Shown: positions 22,595-33,249, counted from the stretch's first letter. The stretch is 64,000 nucleotides of DNA from Maniola hyperantus (GCF_902806685.2 NC_048541.1:5267465-5331464); one strand, 5' to 3'. Notes: a model not told the origin generated them from the letters alone. Numbers and translations: made by a program.

Positions 22595-24081
22595 TGTAAG
22601 GGTGGTAAATTGGCGGAATAGAAATATACCCGGATACGGAATAATCTACCACCTTACAAAGATTAGAGGAAAAAAAAATATTTTTAATTTACTTTACTTG
22701 ATCTATCTACCTAGTAAAGAATAGAAGCTAGCCGTCGACTCCCTTGTAATGCATATGAGGTGTTATAAATGAAATTTGCTAGATGTTAGGCAAAATTGTT
22801 TTTAATGTAACTTTTACCGGGGTCGCTTAATACATAGTGATGGCTAATAATGCTTAGTTATTCTAACTTAATGCCAAGACTTAATTTAGATACATTAGAA
22901 TGCCTTAGGTAGATAGTACATAAAATCTATGTTTTAAATTTAAGATGCCATTGGCATGGAATAGACAATGACACAGTAAAATTCATAAATTGTTTCAAAA
23001 TAAAAGCTCAGTAGTAAAGACAGGGTTCTTACTGTACACATACACTAAGAAGGTTCACTAAACTGTTGCAGGATACAAACATTTGCTTACTTGTAGGTGC
23101 GAAGACTGCAAGGTAGCTGGACGGCATCGGCCAAGATCCAAAACTCAATTTATTTGATTCTTCACAACCGAAATGTTTCATTACAAAGATTTTCACCAAG
23201 TCTTATCCATAGCAATTAAGTTGTCAACGTGAATGTGCAAAAGAAATAAATACGAAAACCGAAAACGCAAACGGAAAACTAAAACGGAAAACTGAAGCTA
23301 AACGTAAAACGTAAACGTAAACCCTGTAACAAAGAAAAACAAGATTATAATTTGTGCTGTGTGAAAATTTCGACACGTGGAATTTTCCCGATCAAACACA
23401 ACTCACCTATTGAACTCCTGGCCACCAATGGTTTTCAGAAGTCCACCCACAACCCATTATCCTCATTTATTTGGGAAGTTAAAATAACTGGAACTGAAAG
23501 AAATCATGAGATTAGGATTTTCTCTAACCAAACCGCCATTTTGTCGAATCCACATTACTTGATTTTTCACTCACCATAACTGATGAAACATTGAAAATAC
23601 GTTAGGATGACTAAAATTTATGACTATTGTATTTTTCCAGGCGAAGCCATGGGCGAAAAGAAGTGAGATTTTCCTGGAACGAAAAAAATTCGTCTTCACA
23701 TGTTGACTCCAGGAAAATTCTAAATCTCAGCAATCGGTGTTGCCAGACGCAACCCGAGTGTGGCCGCTCTCAGTTAGTTTGATCATAAAGCCAATTCATT
23801 TTTGAATATTTGCGGAACCTAAGGATATATTATAAGAACCGTTTTGTTAATGACTTAACAATAAACAAATGATATTATGGTTTTATTTAATTATTTTGTT
23901 TTATTTTTACGACAATTGACAACGAAGCAAACGCCATCTATTGTGGCTCGAATGAACTCTGAACATCGACCCACGCGTAGTTCTGCACCTTGATGCTAGG
24001 TGGCACCAACATACTTTGAACAAAATAGATTTTAATTAAAAGCGAAACGCTAATTAGTAGTTCAAAATTTACAACGTCACA
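22595..24081 (-). repeat. 3' LTR (1,487 bp)
   Basis: On the plus strand it runs from 'tgtaagggtggtaaattggc' to 'acaacgtcaca', so on the element strand it begins TGTG and ends CTTACA (TG...CA). It is offset by exactly 7,942 bp from the other LTR at both ends and at internal landmarks. Confidence 0.95.
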
Positions 24082-24084
24082 ATA

Positions 24085-24095
24085 CTTCCCCTCCT
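24085..24095 (-). other. Polypurine tract
   Basis: The element strand reads AGGAGGGGAAG, then TAT, then the 3' LTR. This is the expected site for plus-strand DNA priming. Confidence 0.8.
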
Positions 24096-24906
24096 ACGAA
24101 AAGGTTCAACAGGTTGAACCACGCTGCCCTCAGCGTCATCCAACAACTACTAACAATTTGCCTGAAACAAACAAACAAAAAAAAACACAGAAGTTACGCG
24201 TGAACGCACATCTACTACTAACAAGGAAAATTGTCTAACAAAATAAATATACTGAAAACAGTGTAAGGTTTTATACATTATACTTAACTACACAACCCTA
24301 ACTTCTAAAAAGAATATATACAAAAAAAACTTCATGGTGTCTAAGACACTTGAGTGGAAACATCTTGGCATCATTCTTCAGCTGACTGATAGAATGCGTC
24401 TAGGCCTACGGTGGTTCACTCTTTTAAACTACCATCGTAATATTTGTTACTCAACAAATACGGAAAATCTGGTTGTGAACGGGTCCATCTGATATGGCAA
24501 CCGTTCTCTATCCCATTCGGAAAAATAAAACCGAATCAAAATCGGAATATGAGAAAAAAAAACGAAATAACTCTCCTAGAAAATAGATCTCGGAACAGAA
24601 TCGGAAAAATAACAGAAATGATCCATTATCTAGAAGGAAAACGAAAACAAAACACAAAACCCCCCCCTTTTCGTTATCCCCAAAGTACGATATTTGCATT
24701 TTTACTTTCTCTACCGGTTGGTCTACCACAAGCATTCCAATCATCACATATTCATCCCTACATACATCCACTACATTCCTCCTCAACTGAACCATGGTAA
24801 TGTAACTGTTAATTCAGAACATCACTACACTCATACAAATTCCTAATTGAATATTGATAACTTAAATATTCAAACAGTTTAGACCAAACTAAGTAATGGC
24901 AAATAT
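24096..24906 (-). other. Element 3' non-coding region between pol and PPT
   Basis: About 0.8 kb without a credible reading frame. Short frames at 24444-24800 (plus) and 24508-24795 (minus) have no signal for env, such as a signal peptide with furin site or a coherent membrane anchor. Confidence 0.6.
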
Positions 24907-27900
24907 CTACTTCTTAATATCCTTAATATGCCAAGTGCCTATTGGGTGGTTGTCAGCTACTCTAACTAGTTCGTAAACCAAAGGTGACAAAACCTTGACA
25001 ACCCTGCACTTTTCATACTTAGGTGCCAGCTTAGCTGCGAAAAAATTTGTAGCGTCGCTTTGTGGATAGGTCTTTTTCCACACTATATCCCCAACAGAAT
25101 AGCTTGCAGACCTACGCCTTAAGTTGTAATGCGTTGCATACTCTGCATGAGCCTGAAACAAATTTCTCCTAACCTGACCAAATATGTCCTCCAAAGTTCC
25201 AAACTTTCCTGCGTATTCCTCCCTTGGAATTCCGGCCTCGTACTCCTTATCCGTGTCCTTATAGAAGGAACCATTTAAAACCGGTTCTCTAGCGTGGACA
25301 AGGAAGAACGGGGAGAATCCAGTGGATTCATTAACCGCACTGTTTATGGCGAACTGGACCTTGTACAGGTTTTCGTCCCAGGACCTGTGGTTATCTTTCA
25401 CAAAAGCGGCTACAGCAGTCATAACAACCTTATTGTACCTCTCAACAAGGTTAACTTGCGGAGTGTACAGTGGTGTGTAGTGTAATTTCGGAATATTATA
25501 ACGCTTAATGAGATTACGGAATTCAGATCCTGTAAATTGGGACCCATTGTCCACAATCACAGTCTCTGGAACACTATGGTTCAAAAATACAAAATTCTCT
25601 AGCGCTTTAACAACAGCGGCACCTGTGGCACGCCGTAACGGAAACAACATTGTATATTTCGAAAAACAACACGTCACCACAAAAAGAAATGTAAATCCTG
25701 ATTTAGACCTAGGCAAAGGTCCGACTAAATCAGCCGAAATGACCTGAAAAGGTCTCTCGCAGACTTTAGGCTTCCCTAGCAGACCTGGAGTGGCTGATGT
25801 CGTGTGTTTATACGCAGAGCAAGTATCACAATTCTTAACGTACTCAACCACGTCCTTATACATACCACGCCAAAAATATCTGAGGGATAATCTGCGATGA
25901 GTTTTGAACACACCAAAATGACCTGCAGTTGCATCTGCATGGTTTTGTTGCATAATTCTAAGGATGTCGTTCTTGTGGACTACCTCTTTCCAGTCGAACT
26001 CACTGAGAAGCTGGTATTTACATTTACTGTAACGATATAGTTTATCGTTCAAAATACTAAAATTCGGAAAATTTGCTGGATTGATTTTACAGCCATTAAA
26101 TGTTTTGTCATACCAGTCATCTACCAAAACTTGTTGACTAGAGTTATCATTACGATCACCAACTACATCTACGTGTATGAGTCTCGACAAGGTATCCGGA
26201 ACTACATTATCACAACCCTTCCTATGTTCGATAACAAAATTATACTGTGATAATCTACAACCCCATCTGGCGAGTCGTCCTGAGGGATTTTCTAAATTTA
26301 AGAACCACTTTAGGGATGCATGGTCTGTGATAATTGTGACTGGCTTGGAACCAAAATAAGCCTGAAATTTCTCCACTGCAAAAATCACAGCTAGAGCCTC
26401 GCGTTCCGTCGCGCTGTAATTCCTTTCGTTTTTATTTAGGCTCCTACTGACATACGCAATGGGATGATCGCAACCATCGGTTTCTTGCGTTAGCATACCG
26501 CCAACACCATATGCAGAAGCATCACAATGTATTTTGAATGGTTTTTCAAAATTCGGTACCGCAAGAACAGGTGCGGTTACCAACGCATTCTTCAATGTAT
26601 TAAATGCTACCTCTGCCTGTTCGCTCCACTCAAATTTAGGTGCGTTCTTTCCTTTACTCGTTAGTCTATTGAGTGGTGCAGCGATGGTTGAAAAATTCCT
26701 AATAAAGCGCCTGTACCAAGAACAAGTGCCTAGGAAAATCTTTACCTCCTGTGCAGTTTTTGGGGTCGGAAAGTTCAAAACTGCGGCAACTTTTCCAGGA
26801 TCTGTGCGTAAACCAAATTCATCCACTATATACCCTAAATATTTCAAAGAGTTTCTAAAAAAATTACATTTATCAAAATTTATGGATAGTTGAGCCATTT
26901 TTAGTTTATCCAGAACTCTGTTTAATAAAATTAAATGGGTTTCAAAATCAGCAGAACAAATAACAATATCATCTATATAACAAAATACTATTCCATTTTC
27001 AATATCACTACAAAAATTTTGATTAAATAACTGGTCCATTAACCTCTGCTGTCGTGCTGGTGCACCGCATAGGCCAAACGGCATGACTTTAAATTTGAAT
27101 AACCCTCTACCAGGAACTGTAAAACTGGTTTTTTCCTGAGAGTCGTTAGCTAACGGAATTTGCCAGAAACTTGAACTTAAATCAATCGATGATAAAAACC
27201 TTGCCTCTTTCAAGCTATCTAGAATTTGTGGAATGTACGGTATTGAGTATGAATCCCCCTTTGTCACTGAATTTAATTTCCTGCAATCTAGGCAAAATCT
27301 CCAGTCTCCATTTGCCTTTTTCACTAAAATTGCTGGGTTATTCCAAGGGCTTTCACTCGGAGTAACTACGTCCATTTCCAGCATCCTATCTAACTCTTTA
27401 CTTAAAGCTTCCTTCTTTTCGGGAGAAAGTGGATATTGTTTTATTTTTATTGGCAAGGCATCACCGGTGTCAATAACATGTTCAATTAATTTTGTTCTAC
27501 CCAATCCAATTTTCTCTGAAGAAATATCTAAAAATTTATTTACTACAGACTGGGCTAATTCTTTCTGTTGAGATGATAAGTTTTCAAAAGAAGTGATGGT
27601 ATGAATTTGTTTATTATCAATCGCACAAATATTGTAAAATTGAGAAGGTGCCTTAATTAATTCTAAATTATCAAAAATGCCAGGGGCTAACTGAAATGTT
27701 TTCCAAAAGTCACAGCCAAAAATAACATCCGCTATTATAGAGGGTACTACAAAAAATTTTATTATGTGAGTTACGGAATTATAAGTAATCGGAATAAACA
27801 TATAACCCATGCAATCAAGTTTGTCTCCATTTGCCACTGAAAATGTGGTATCAATACTGCTATGCAATTTATAACCGAATCTCAAAAAAACCTTGTGCGC

Positions 27901-28095
27901 CTGGTTACCCAAAATTGACGCGCAAGCACCGGAATCTAGTAAACCTGTAATCTCAAAACCGTCAACAAAAACCTTTAAATGTGGCCTAAAGTCTCGTTTA
28001 TCCACTGAATACAGAACTGTGTCAGGTAAAAGGGATGTTTTGTTGTTAATGACCCAGTTCTTTACTTGTGTCTCTGCACAGTTCTTACTAATTAG
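24907..28095 (-). CDS. pol: Retrotransposon Pol (protease-RT-RNase H-integrase)
   Basis: Expressed as a -1 frameshift extension of Gag; the pol frame is open from upstream of the slip site to the stop at 24907. Residues numbered from the codon at 28005: aspartic protease LLDSGA with DSG at 24-26; reverse transcriptase about 180-430 with catalytic Asp275 (SSIDL) and YIDD at 343-346; RNase H with Asp495 (HCDAS), Glu535 (TEREAL), Asp561 (TDHAS) and Asp604; integrase zinc domain H689, H696, C726, C729; integrase core D759, D819, E855 (35 residues between the last two, as expected). A KYxKCRVV segment near 996-1005 corresponds to a degenerate GPY/F module. There is no chromodomain. All catalytic residues are present and no stop interrupts the frame, so the protein should be functional. 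GTG at 28005 is not a likely start; the frame continues upstream to the slip site. Confidence 0.95.
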   Translation of the reverse strand, partial: LISKNCAETQVKNWVINNKTSLLPDTVLYSVDKRDFRPHLKVFVDGFEITGLLDSGACASILGNQAHKVFLRFGYKLHSSIDTTFSVANGDKLDCMGYMFIPITYNSVTHIIKFFVVPSIIADVIFGCDFWKTFQLAPGIFDNLELIKAPSQFYNICAIDNKQIHTITSFENLSSQQKELAQSVVNKFLDISSEKIGLGRTKLIEHVIDTGDALPIKIKQYPLSPEKKEALSKELDRMLEMDVVTPSESPWNNPAILVKKANGDWRFCLDCRKLNSVTKGDSYSIPYIPQILDSLKEARFLSSIDLSSSFWQIPLANDSQEKTSFTVPGRGLFKFKVMPFGLCGAPARQQRLMDQLFNQNFCSDIENGIVFCYIDDIVICSADFETHLILLNRVLDKLKMAQLSINFDKCNFFRNSLKYLGYIVDEFGLRTDPGKVAAVLNFPTPKTAQEVKIFLGTCSWYRRFIRNFSTIAAPLNRLTSKGKNAPKFEWSEQAEVAFNTLKNALVTAPVLAVPNFEKPFKIHCDASAYGVGGMLTQETDGCDHPIAYVSRSLNKNERNYSATEREALAVIFAVEKFQAYFGSKPVTIITDHASLKWFLNLENPSGRLARWGCRLSQYNFVIEHRKGCDNVVPDTLSRLIHVDVVGDRNDNSSQQVLVDDWYDKTFNGCKINPANFPNFSILNDKLYRYSKCKYQLLSEFDWKEVVHKNDILRIMQQNHADATAGHFGVFKTHRRLSLRYFWRGMYKDVVEYVKNCDTCSAYKHTTSATPGLLGKPKVCERPFQVISADLVGPLPRSKSGFTFLFVVTCCFSKYTMLFPLRRATGAAVVKALENFVFLNHSVPETVIVDNGSQFTGSEFRNLIKRYNIPKLHYTPLYTPQVNLVERYNKVVMTAVAAFVKDNHRSWDENLYKVQFAINSAVNESTGFSPFFLVHAREPVLNGSFYKDTDKEYEAGIPREEYAGKFGTLEDIFGQVRRNLFQAHAEYATHYNLRRRSASYSVGDIVWKKTYPQSDATNFFAAKLAPKYEKCRVVKVLSPLVYELVRVADNHPIGTWHIKDIKK

Positions 28096-29360
28096 TTTTT
28101 TGAATTTTTGTCCGGAGCGGGTTTACTAATCGCCTTTTTACTACAACTTGGACATGTCTTTACTGTAAAGTTCTGACGTCCACACGAAAAACATCTAATA
28201 AATTTCGGAACTGTCCTGCAAAATTTAAAGGAATGGTTACCCTTGCCGCACTTGTAACATAGTTGTTTATTTGTTTTCGAAAAATCAGTGCCTTTACTTG
28301 TATCAACCTTAGGTGCAGGTGTGACTGAAAGTGTGTTTATCTGTTTTGTCACTTGTTTGTAAGCAAACTCTGAACTTAAAGTTGCCTTACTGTTAGTAGG
28401 CTCAGAAAATAAGGCGGAACGCTGCCTCGCAGCCTCTAGTTTGCGACACTTTTCCTTCAACATTGCGACAGACTTAATGTCAACAAGAGCTAATTGTTCT
28501 GAGTAAAAAGGGCGAATATTATGTAATAAAATTTGTAACTTTTGTTCTTCGGAAAGTGGTGTTGACAACCTTGAAAACATGCAAAACATTACAGCGAAAT
28601 AGATAGACACAGGTTCTTCAGAGCCTTGTGTTCTTGCTCGAATTTCACCTAGCAACCTGTAGTCATAATCTACTGCATCAAATTCCTCTAAAAATAAAGT
28701 TTTCAATTCTGACCAAGACGAAACTTGACATTTGTTGCCTCTGTACCATAACAATGCTCGGCCTGTAAAAAGATGAAATGCAGAAACAAATAATTTTCCA
28801 TCTGAAACGCCATAAGATCTTTTATATTCCTCAACGCGTTCGATGAAACTGCGCGGATCACCCTGTCCGTTGAAATTTAACTTCCACTTGGCAACATTTT
28901 TATCACCAGTGCAGTCAACGGCGGTACTCTCGGAATCCAGTGATTCGTCGTGAGACGACTCATTGTCAGCATCTAATCTGGAAATCAAACTCTGCAACTT
29001 TGTATGTAATTCACTCTTCCTACTTATTAAGCTGAGTTCGGAACACTGTATTCTCAAAATTCTAAAGTACAAATGTGAAGCTAAAGCTTTAGACCTACAG
29101 AGGGCATGTCTATCTTTAGTGTCAGAACACTTTTTTAATAAATCTTCTAAGTCTTGAAGTTTTTTAGTAATAACCCCTAACTCACTTTCAGAAGAGAAAT
29201 CTGTCTCTAAAATTGATTCAGAAGGAATTTCCTGAATTAATTGTTTTAACTGTTTCTTTAAACCTAGCACTGTAGGTGCTGGAGTTTCGGAACGAATGGA
29301 TACCTCATAACACAATTCGTCCTTCAAAAGTGAATGAAACTGGGCAAAAGTCTGTTCCAT
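28092..29360 (-). CDS. gag: Retrotransposon Gag with zinc knuckle
   Basis: 422 aa, ATG at 29360 (MEQTFAQFHS). The first 150 residues are charged and helical. Residues about 155-310 form a retrotransposon Gag capsid-like domain with the typical ALLWYRG patch (202-208) and a basic KEKCRKLEAARQR stretch. Near the C-terminus a CCHC knuckle CYKCGKGNHSFKFC (C368, C371, H376, C381) is followed by a second motif, CFSCGRQNFTVKTCPSC, in which Phe398 stands where His is expected. Four Cys (390, 393, 403, 406) could still bind zinc as a C4 ribbon. The C-terminus NSKN is encoded over the slippery heptamer next to the stop TAA at 28094-28092. Gag packages the RNA and builds the particle. About 30 bp of overlap with the open pol frame lies upstream of the stop. 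Confidence 0.92.
   Translation of the reverse strand: MEQTFAQFHSLLKDELCYEVSIRSETPAPTVLGLKKQLKQLIQEIPSESILETDFSSESELGVITKKLQDLEDLLKKCSDTKDRHALCRSKALASHLYFRILRIQCSELSLISRKSELHTKLQSLISRLDADNESSHDESLDSESTAVDCTGDKNVAKWKLNFNGQGDPRSFIERVEEYKRSYGVSDGKLFVSAFHLFTGRALLWYRGNKCQVSSWSELKTLFLEEFDAVDYDYRLLGEIRARTQGSEEPVSIYFAVMFCMFSRLSTPLSEEQKLQILLHNIRPFYSEQLALVDIKSVAMLKEKCRKLEAARQRSALFSEPTNSKATLSSEFAYKQVTKQINTLSVTPAPKVDTSKGTDFSKTNKQLCYKCGKGNHSFKFCRTVPKFIRCFSCGRQNFTVKTCPSCSKKAISKPAPDKNSKN
28095..28101 (-). promoter_or_regulatory. -1 programmed frameshift slippery heptamer A-AAA-AAC
   Basis: In gag frame the last codons are TCA AAA AAC TAA. A-AAA-AAC fits X-XXY-YYZ, and a one-base slip back reads AAA AAA then CTA ATT AGT, which is exactly the open pol frame. 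The heptamer ends directly before the gag stop. A downstream pseudoknot or stem would be expected; I did not fold it. Confidence 0.88.
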
Positions 29361-30520
29361 TGTGTTAAGTCAAAACACATTTAACAAAATATCGAGCTTG
29401 TGTAACTGTCTATGTTTAGCCTTATACAAATTGGTTAAACACAAACACAAAAGAAGTTATTTAAACTATTAAATATACACAAGCAAAATACACAACAAAA
29501 ACAATATTCTTAAGTCTATCCTAACCTATTTTATCAATTATGTTCCTATTCCAAAATATTGTTAATAATACAAGCACATATTATTACTATAGTAAACAAA
29601 ATATAACAAAATAAACTTCCCAAAATTGAATAAATGATTGTAAGGTGCAGTATCACCTTTATGAGTACACAGTGTGTTACAACCTTTACAATTACAAAGT
29701 AAACAGGCAACAAAGTTGCAATGAACTCTGACTAGCATATTATCTTTCAAAAAAAAAAAAAAAAACAAAGAGATTGTGCAATGGTTTGATGGCTGTTACT
29801 TTACACTTTTAACACATAACCTAAAATACAACAAAATCTGTTTCTAAATGTCACTTTAAACTACCAGCATTCAATTAAACTTAACATGTTTTGTGTGTGA
29901 AGTAGCTTTTATCATAACCTTAACACAGCTCTAAACAAAATTTCAACAAAATAATGAAGTATCAAGTCACTGAAAAAAAATTGTTCATAACTTCCTACTT
30001 GAACTTAATGTAATCTCTGAATATAGTTTATATATTTAGTTTCACAAGTTGTAACTCTTAGTATTTATAAATGTATGTGTGTAACTAGTTAACAGCACAT
30101 AGCGTTTCAAAACTTTAATTATACTAAGTTACCGGAATTTTCAAACATAAGATGTACTTACTATTGAAAGCAATACCCAACAACAACTCAGTTAAGCAAT
30201 GTTTATTACTAAACTGAAGGCAAACATTCACTTATACACCTCCAAGGTAAGTCAAATAACATAATTGAACGGCATAAGCACCATTTATAATGTGTTAATT
30301 AAATAAGAAAAAAAAAACCAATGTTGGACTATACTCAGAAAATTACTTAAACTATCAAATAAAATTTTTAACTATTAGTTATTATTTAGTTAGTTAACCA
30401 TAAAAACAGCTTAGTGCTCTTTGCAATGTGTCACTACTTAGAAAATTGTACAATCAGCGGAGTACATTTCATAAAATTCACAAAATTTCTCAAAATATAC
30501 TAAAATAACTATATAAAAAA
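29361..30520 (-). other. Element 5' leader
   Basis: About 1.16 kb, A/T-rich, between primer site and gag start, with no gag-like frame. It is longer than in most insect Gypsy elements. It includes an A-run near 29750-29765. Confidence 0.7.
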
Positions 30521-30522
30521 AC

Positions 30523-30534
30523 GTTCGGGCGCCA
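30523..30534 (-). other. Primer-binding site, tRNA-Lys type
   Basis: Two bases inside the 5' LTR the element strand reads TGGCGCCCGAAC, complementary to the 3' end (GTTCGGGCGCCA) of tRNA-Lys(UUU). The match runs 12 nt and then diverges (GTTTTT). Confidence 0.85.
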
Positions 30535-30536
30535 TT

Positions 30537-32023
30537 TGTAAGGGTGGTAAATTGGCGGAATAGAAATATACCCGGATACGGAATAATCTACCACCTTACA
30601 AAGATTAGAGGAAAAAAAAATATTTTTAATTTACTTTACTTGATCTATCTACCTAGTAAAGAATAGAAGCTAGCCGTCGACTCCCTTGTAATGCATATGA
30701 GGTGTTATAAATGAAATTTGCTAGATGTTAGGCAAAATTGTTTTTAATGTAACTTTTACCGGGGTCGCTTAATACATAGTGATGGCTAATAATGCTTAGT
30801 TATTCTAACTTAATGCCAAGACTTAATTTAGATACATTAGAATGCCTTAGGTAGATAGTACATAAAATCTATGTTTTAAATTTAAGATGCCATTGGCATG
30901 GAATAGACAATGACACAGTAAAATTCATAAATTGTTTCAAAATAAAAGCTCAGTAGTAAAGACAGGGTTCTTACTGTACACATACACTAAGAAGGTTCAC
31001 TAAACTGTTGCAGGATACAAACATTTGCTTACTTGTAGGTGCGAAGACTGCAAGGTAGCTGGACGGCATCGGCCAAGATCCAAAACTCAATTTATTTGAT
31101 TCTTCACAACCGAAATGTTTCATTACAAAGATTTTCACCAAGTCTTATCCATAGCAATTAAGTTGTCAACGTGAATGTGCAAAAGAAATAAATACGAAAA
31201 CCGAAAACGCAAACGGAAAACTAAAACGGAAAACTGAAGCTAAACGTAAAACGTAAACGTAAACCCTGTAACAAAGAAAAACAAGATTATAATTTGTGCT
31301 GTGTGAAAATTTCGACACGTGGAATTTTCCCGATCAAACACAACTCACCTATTGAACTCCTGGCCACCAATGGTTTTCAGAAGTCCACCCACAACCCATT
31401 ATCCTCATTTATTTGGGAAGTTAAAATAACTGGAACTGAAAGAAATCATGAGATTAGGATTTTCTCTAACCAAACCGCCATTTTGTCGAATCCACATTAC
31501 TTGATTTTTCACTCACCATAACTGATGAAACATTGAAAATACGTTAGGATGACTAAAATTTATGACTATTGTATTTTTCCAGGCGAAGCCATGGGCGAAA
31601 AGAAGTGAGATTTTCCTGGAACGAAAAAAATTCGTCTTCACATGTTGACTCCAGGAAAATTCTAAATCTCAGCAATCGGTGTTGCCAGACGCAACCCGAG
31701 TGTGGCCGCTCTCAGTTAGTTTGATCATAAAGCCAATTCATTTTTGAATATTTGCGGAACCTAAGGATATATTATAAGAACCGTTTTGTTAATGACTTAA
31801 CAATAAACAAATGATATTATGGTTTTATTTAATTATTTTGTTTTATTTTTACGACAATTGACAACGAAGCAAACGCCATCTATTGTGGCTCGAATGAACT
31901 CTGAACATCGACCCACGCGTAGTTCTGCACCTTGATGCTAGGTGGCACCAACATACTTTGAACAAAATAGATTTTAATTAAAAGCGAAACGCTAATTAGT
32001 AGTTCAAAATTTACAACGTCACA
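30537..32023 (-). repeat. 5' LTR (1,487 bp)
   Basis: Same sequence as 22595-24081 over every stretch I compared, including the internal 75-codon open frame and the A9 run. It carries the promoter by family knowledge; no TATA box was assigned. Confidence 0.95.
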
Positions 32024-32049
32024 CTAGAACCATGAAATTTGATATAATA
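32024..32049 (+). repeat. Repeat A, right part after the LTR element
   Basis: CTAG (32024-32027) plus 'aaccatgaaatttgatat' continues the repeat A sequence interrupted at 22594. It is soon cut again by the SINE that follows. Confidence 0.75.
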
Positions 32050-32055
32050 TCTAAT

Positions 32056-32340
32056 ATAGTCCTTGACTGCGATCTCACCTGGTGGTAAATGATGATGCAG
32101 TCTTAAGATGGAAGCGGGCTTACTTGGAAGGGATATGGGAGTTTCATTAATCCCGTGTCGGCATCGTGCTGGAACGCTAAATGTCTCAGCGGCACGGCTT
32201 TGCCGGTAAGATGGTAACTAGCTACGGCAGAAGCCTTCCCACCAGACCAGACCACAATTTAGAAATTATGCCTGCCGGGAATCGAACCCGGGATCTAAAC
32301 TTATAAGCCCACAGCACTCACCACTGCGCCAGGGAGGTCA
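32056..32340 (-). mobile_element. tRNA-derived SINE with A and B boxes
   Basis: On the minus strand the head reads CCTGGCGCAGTGG (A box TGGCGCAGTGG at 32331-32321) and then GGTTCGATTCC (B box, 32288-32278), the internal promoter of RNA polymerase III. A tRNA-unrelated body and tail ('gcagtcaaggacta' type) follow. The tail segment recurs at 7130-7190 and, diverged, in 20435-20700, 57373-57660 and 61588-61842. Confidence 0.75.
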
Positions 32341-32698
32341 TCAAATATTAGTATTGCACGTACCTACCTAAGTTTTTAAATAAAATAAAAATGGCAAGAT
32401 TTTGTAGCAGATTAGTGTGAAAGTTCCTTTATCTCTCTGTGCAACGAACGGACACGCTGCGTACGTGCCTCGCCATTCGTTCCGGTAAAATAAAAAATAT
32501 AAGCAACCTACGAAAAATGTAGAGATCCACGACAGATCTAGAAAAGTCTAGTCAGGTTATCCTGTTGTTTTATACCATTAGTTCTATTTATTTTTGGAGT
32601 GCTAGCAGGTACTTTGATTCATGAAAAGGTTCCTCTTAAATAAAAGAAAACCTAAGAAATCCTAGCATATTTTTGTAGTGGTCAAACTGTTACTAAAA
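32341..32698. other. Non-coding stretch
   Basis: Nothing recognised. Confidence 0.4.
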
Positions 32699-32699
32699 G

Positions 32700-32920
32700 A
32701 CTAGCTTATGCTCGCGACTTCGTCCGCGTGGACTACACAAATTTCAAAACCCTATTTCACCCCCTTAGGGGTAGAATTTTCATAAATCCTTTCTTAGCGG
32801 ATGCCTACGTCATAATAGCTATCTGCATGCCAAATTTCAGCCCGATCCATCCAGTAAATTGAGCTGCGCGTTGATAGATCAGTCAGTCAGTCAGTCACCA
32901 TTTCCTTTTATATATTTAAG
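32700..32920 (-). mobile_element. Helitron-like element, second subfamily, reverse
   Basis: Plus strand: 'gactagcttatgctcgcgac', 'ttcgtccgcgtggactacac', 'ctttcttagcggatgcctac', 'gatcagtcagtcagtcagtc'. Opposite-strand copy of the 18648 and 43110 type, with CTAG|T at its 3' end. Confidence 0.7.
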
Positions 32921-33249
32921 ATGATGTATATGCCGCTCGGTAATAAGTGACTATATAATTCAAGCAAATTAGTAATTAAAACGATATGTTAAAATATTAG
33001 ACATCTTTTTAATCTATAAGAAACAACCTTATGAACTATTTACACTTGCCTTTTTATTGGGCAAGCCATAGCGTCCATATAAAGGTCGTCACTGACTTAC
33101 ATCGCACCGCAGACAGCTCGACTCTGAATAAACAAACAAAAAATTTGAACGTATTGAACGTATACTCTAAACACCTATCGAAAACAAGATAAAAAAATAG
33201 CTTCTGGACAGCTTCTGAAGCGGTGCGGGATAAATGAGTGATGACCTTT

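Larger units (their letters stand above)
22595..32023 (-). mobile_element. Complete Ty3/Gypsy-class LTR retrotransposon
   Basis: A 9,429-bp element on the minus strand: 5' LTR 30537-32023, tRNA-Lys-type primer site, about 1.18-kb leader, gag, pol (protease, reverse transcriptase, RNase H, integrase), about 0.8-kb 3' non-coding part, polypurine tract and 3' LTR 22595-24081. The flanks carry CTAG at 22591-22594 and 32024-32027 (4-bp duplication). Gag and pol are open throughout, and I found no difference between the LTRs by eye, so insertion is recent and competence is possible. Integrase after RNase H places it in Ty3/Gypsy (Metaviridae). No env-like frame is visible between pol and the 3' LTR. 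The long LTRs and tRNA-Lys site recall the Osvaldo/Ulysses type of insect elements; that assignment is an inference. Confidence 0.95.

Noticed and set aside
23352..23579. 75-codon open frame found identically at 31294-31521
   Set aside because: It lies inside the LTRs on the strand opposite to gag-pol and has no motif. The identity only reflects LTR identity.
24444..24800. Possible env gene between pol and 3' LTR
   Set aside because: Frames are short, without a signal peptide, cleavage site or membrane anchor.
25294..27571. Plus-strand frames across the pol region
   Set aside because: Antisense shadows of the pol coding sequence, which has all catalytic motifs on the minus strand.
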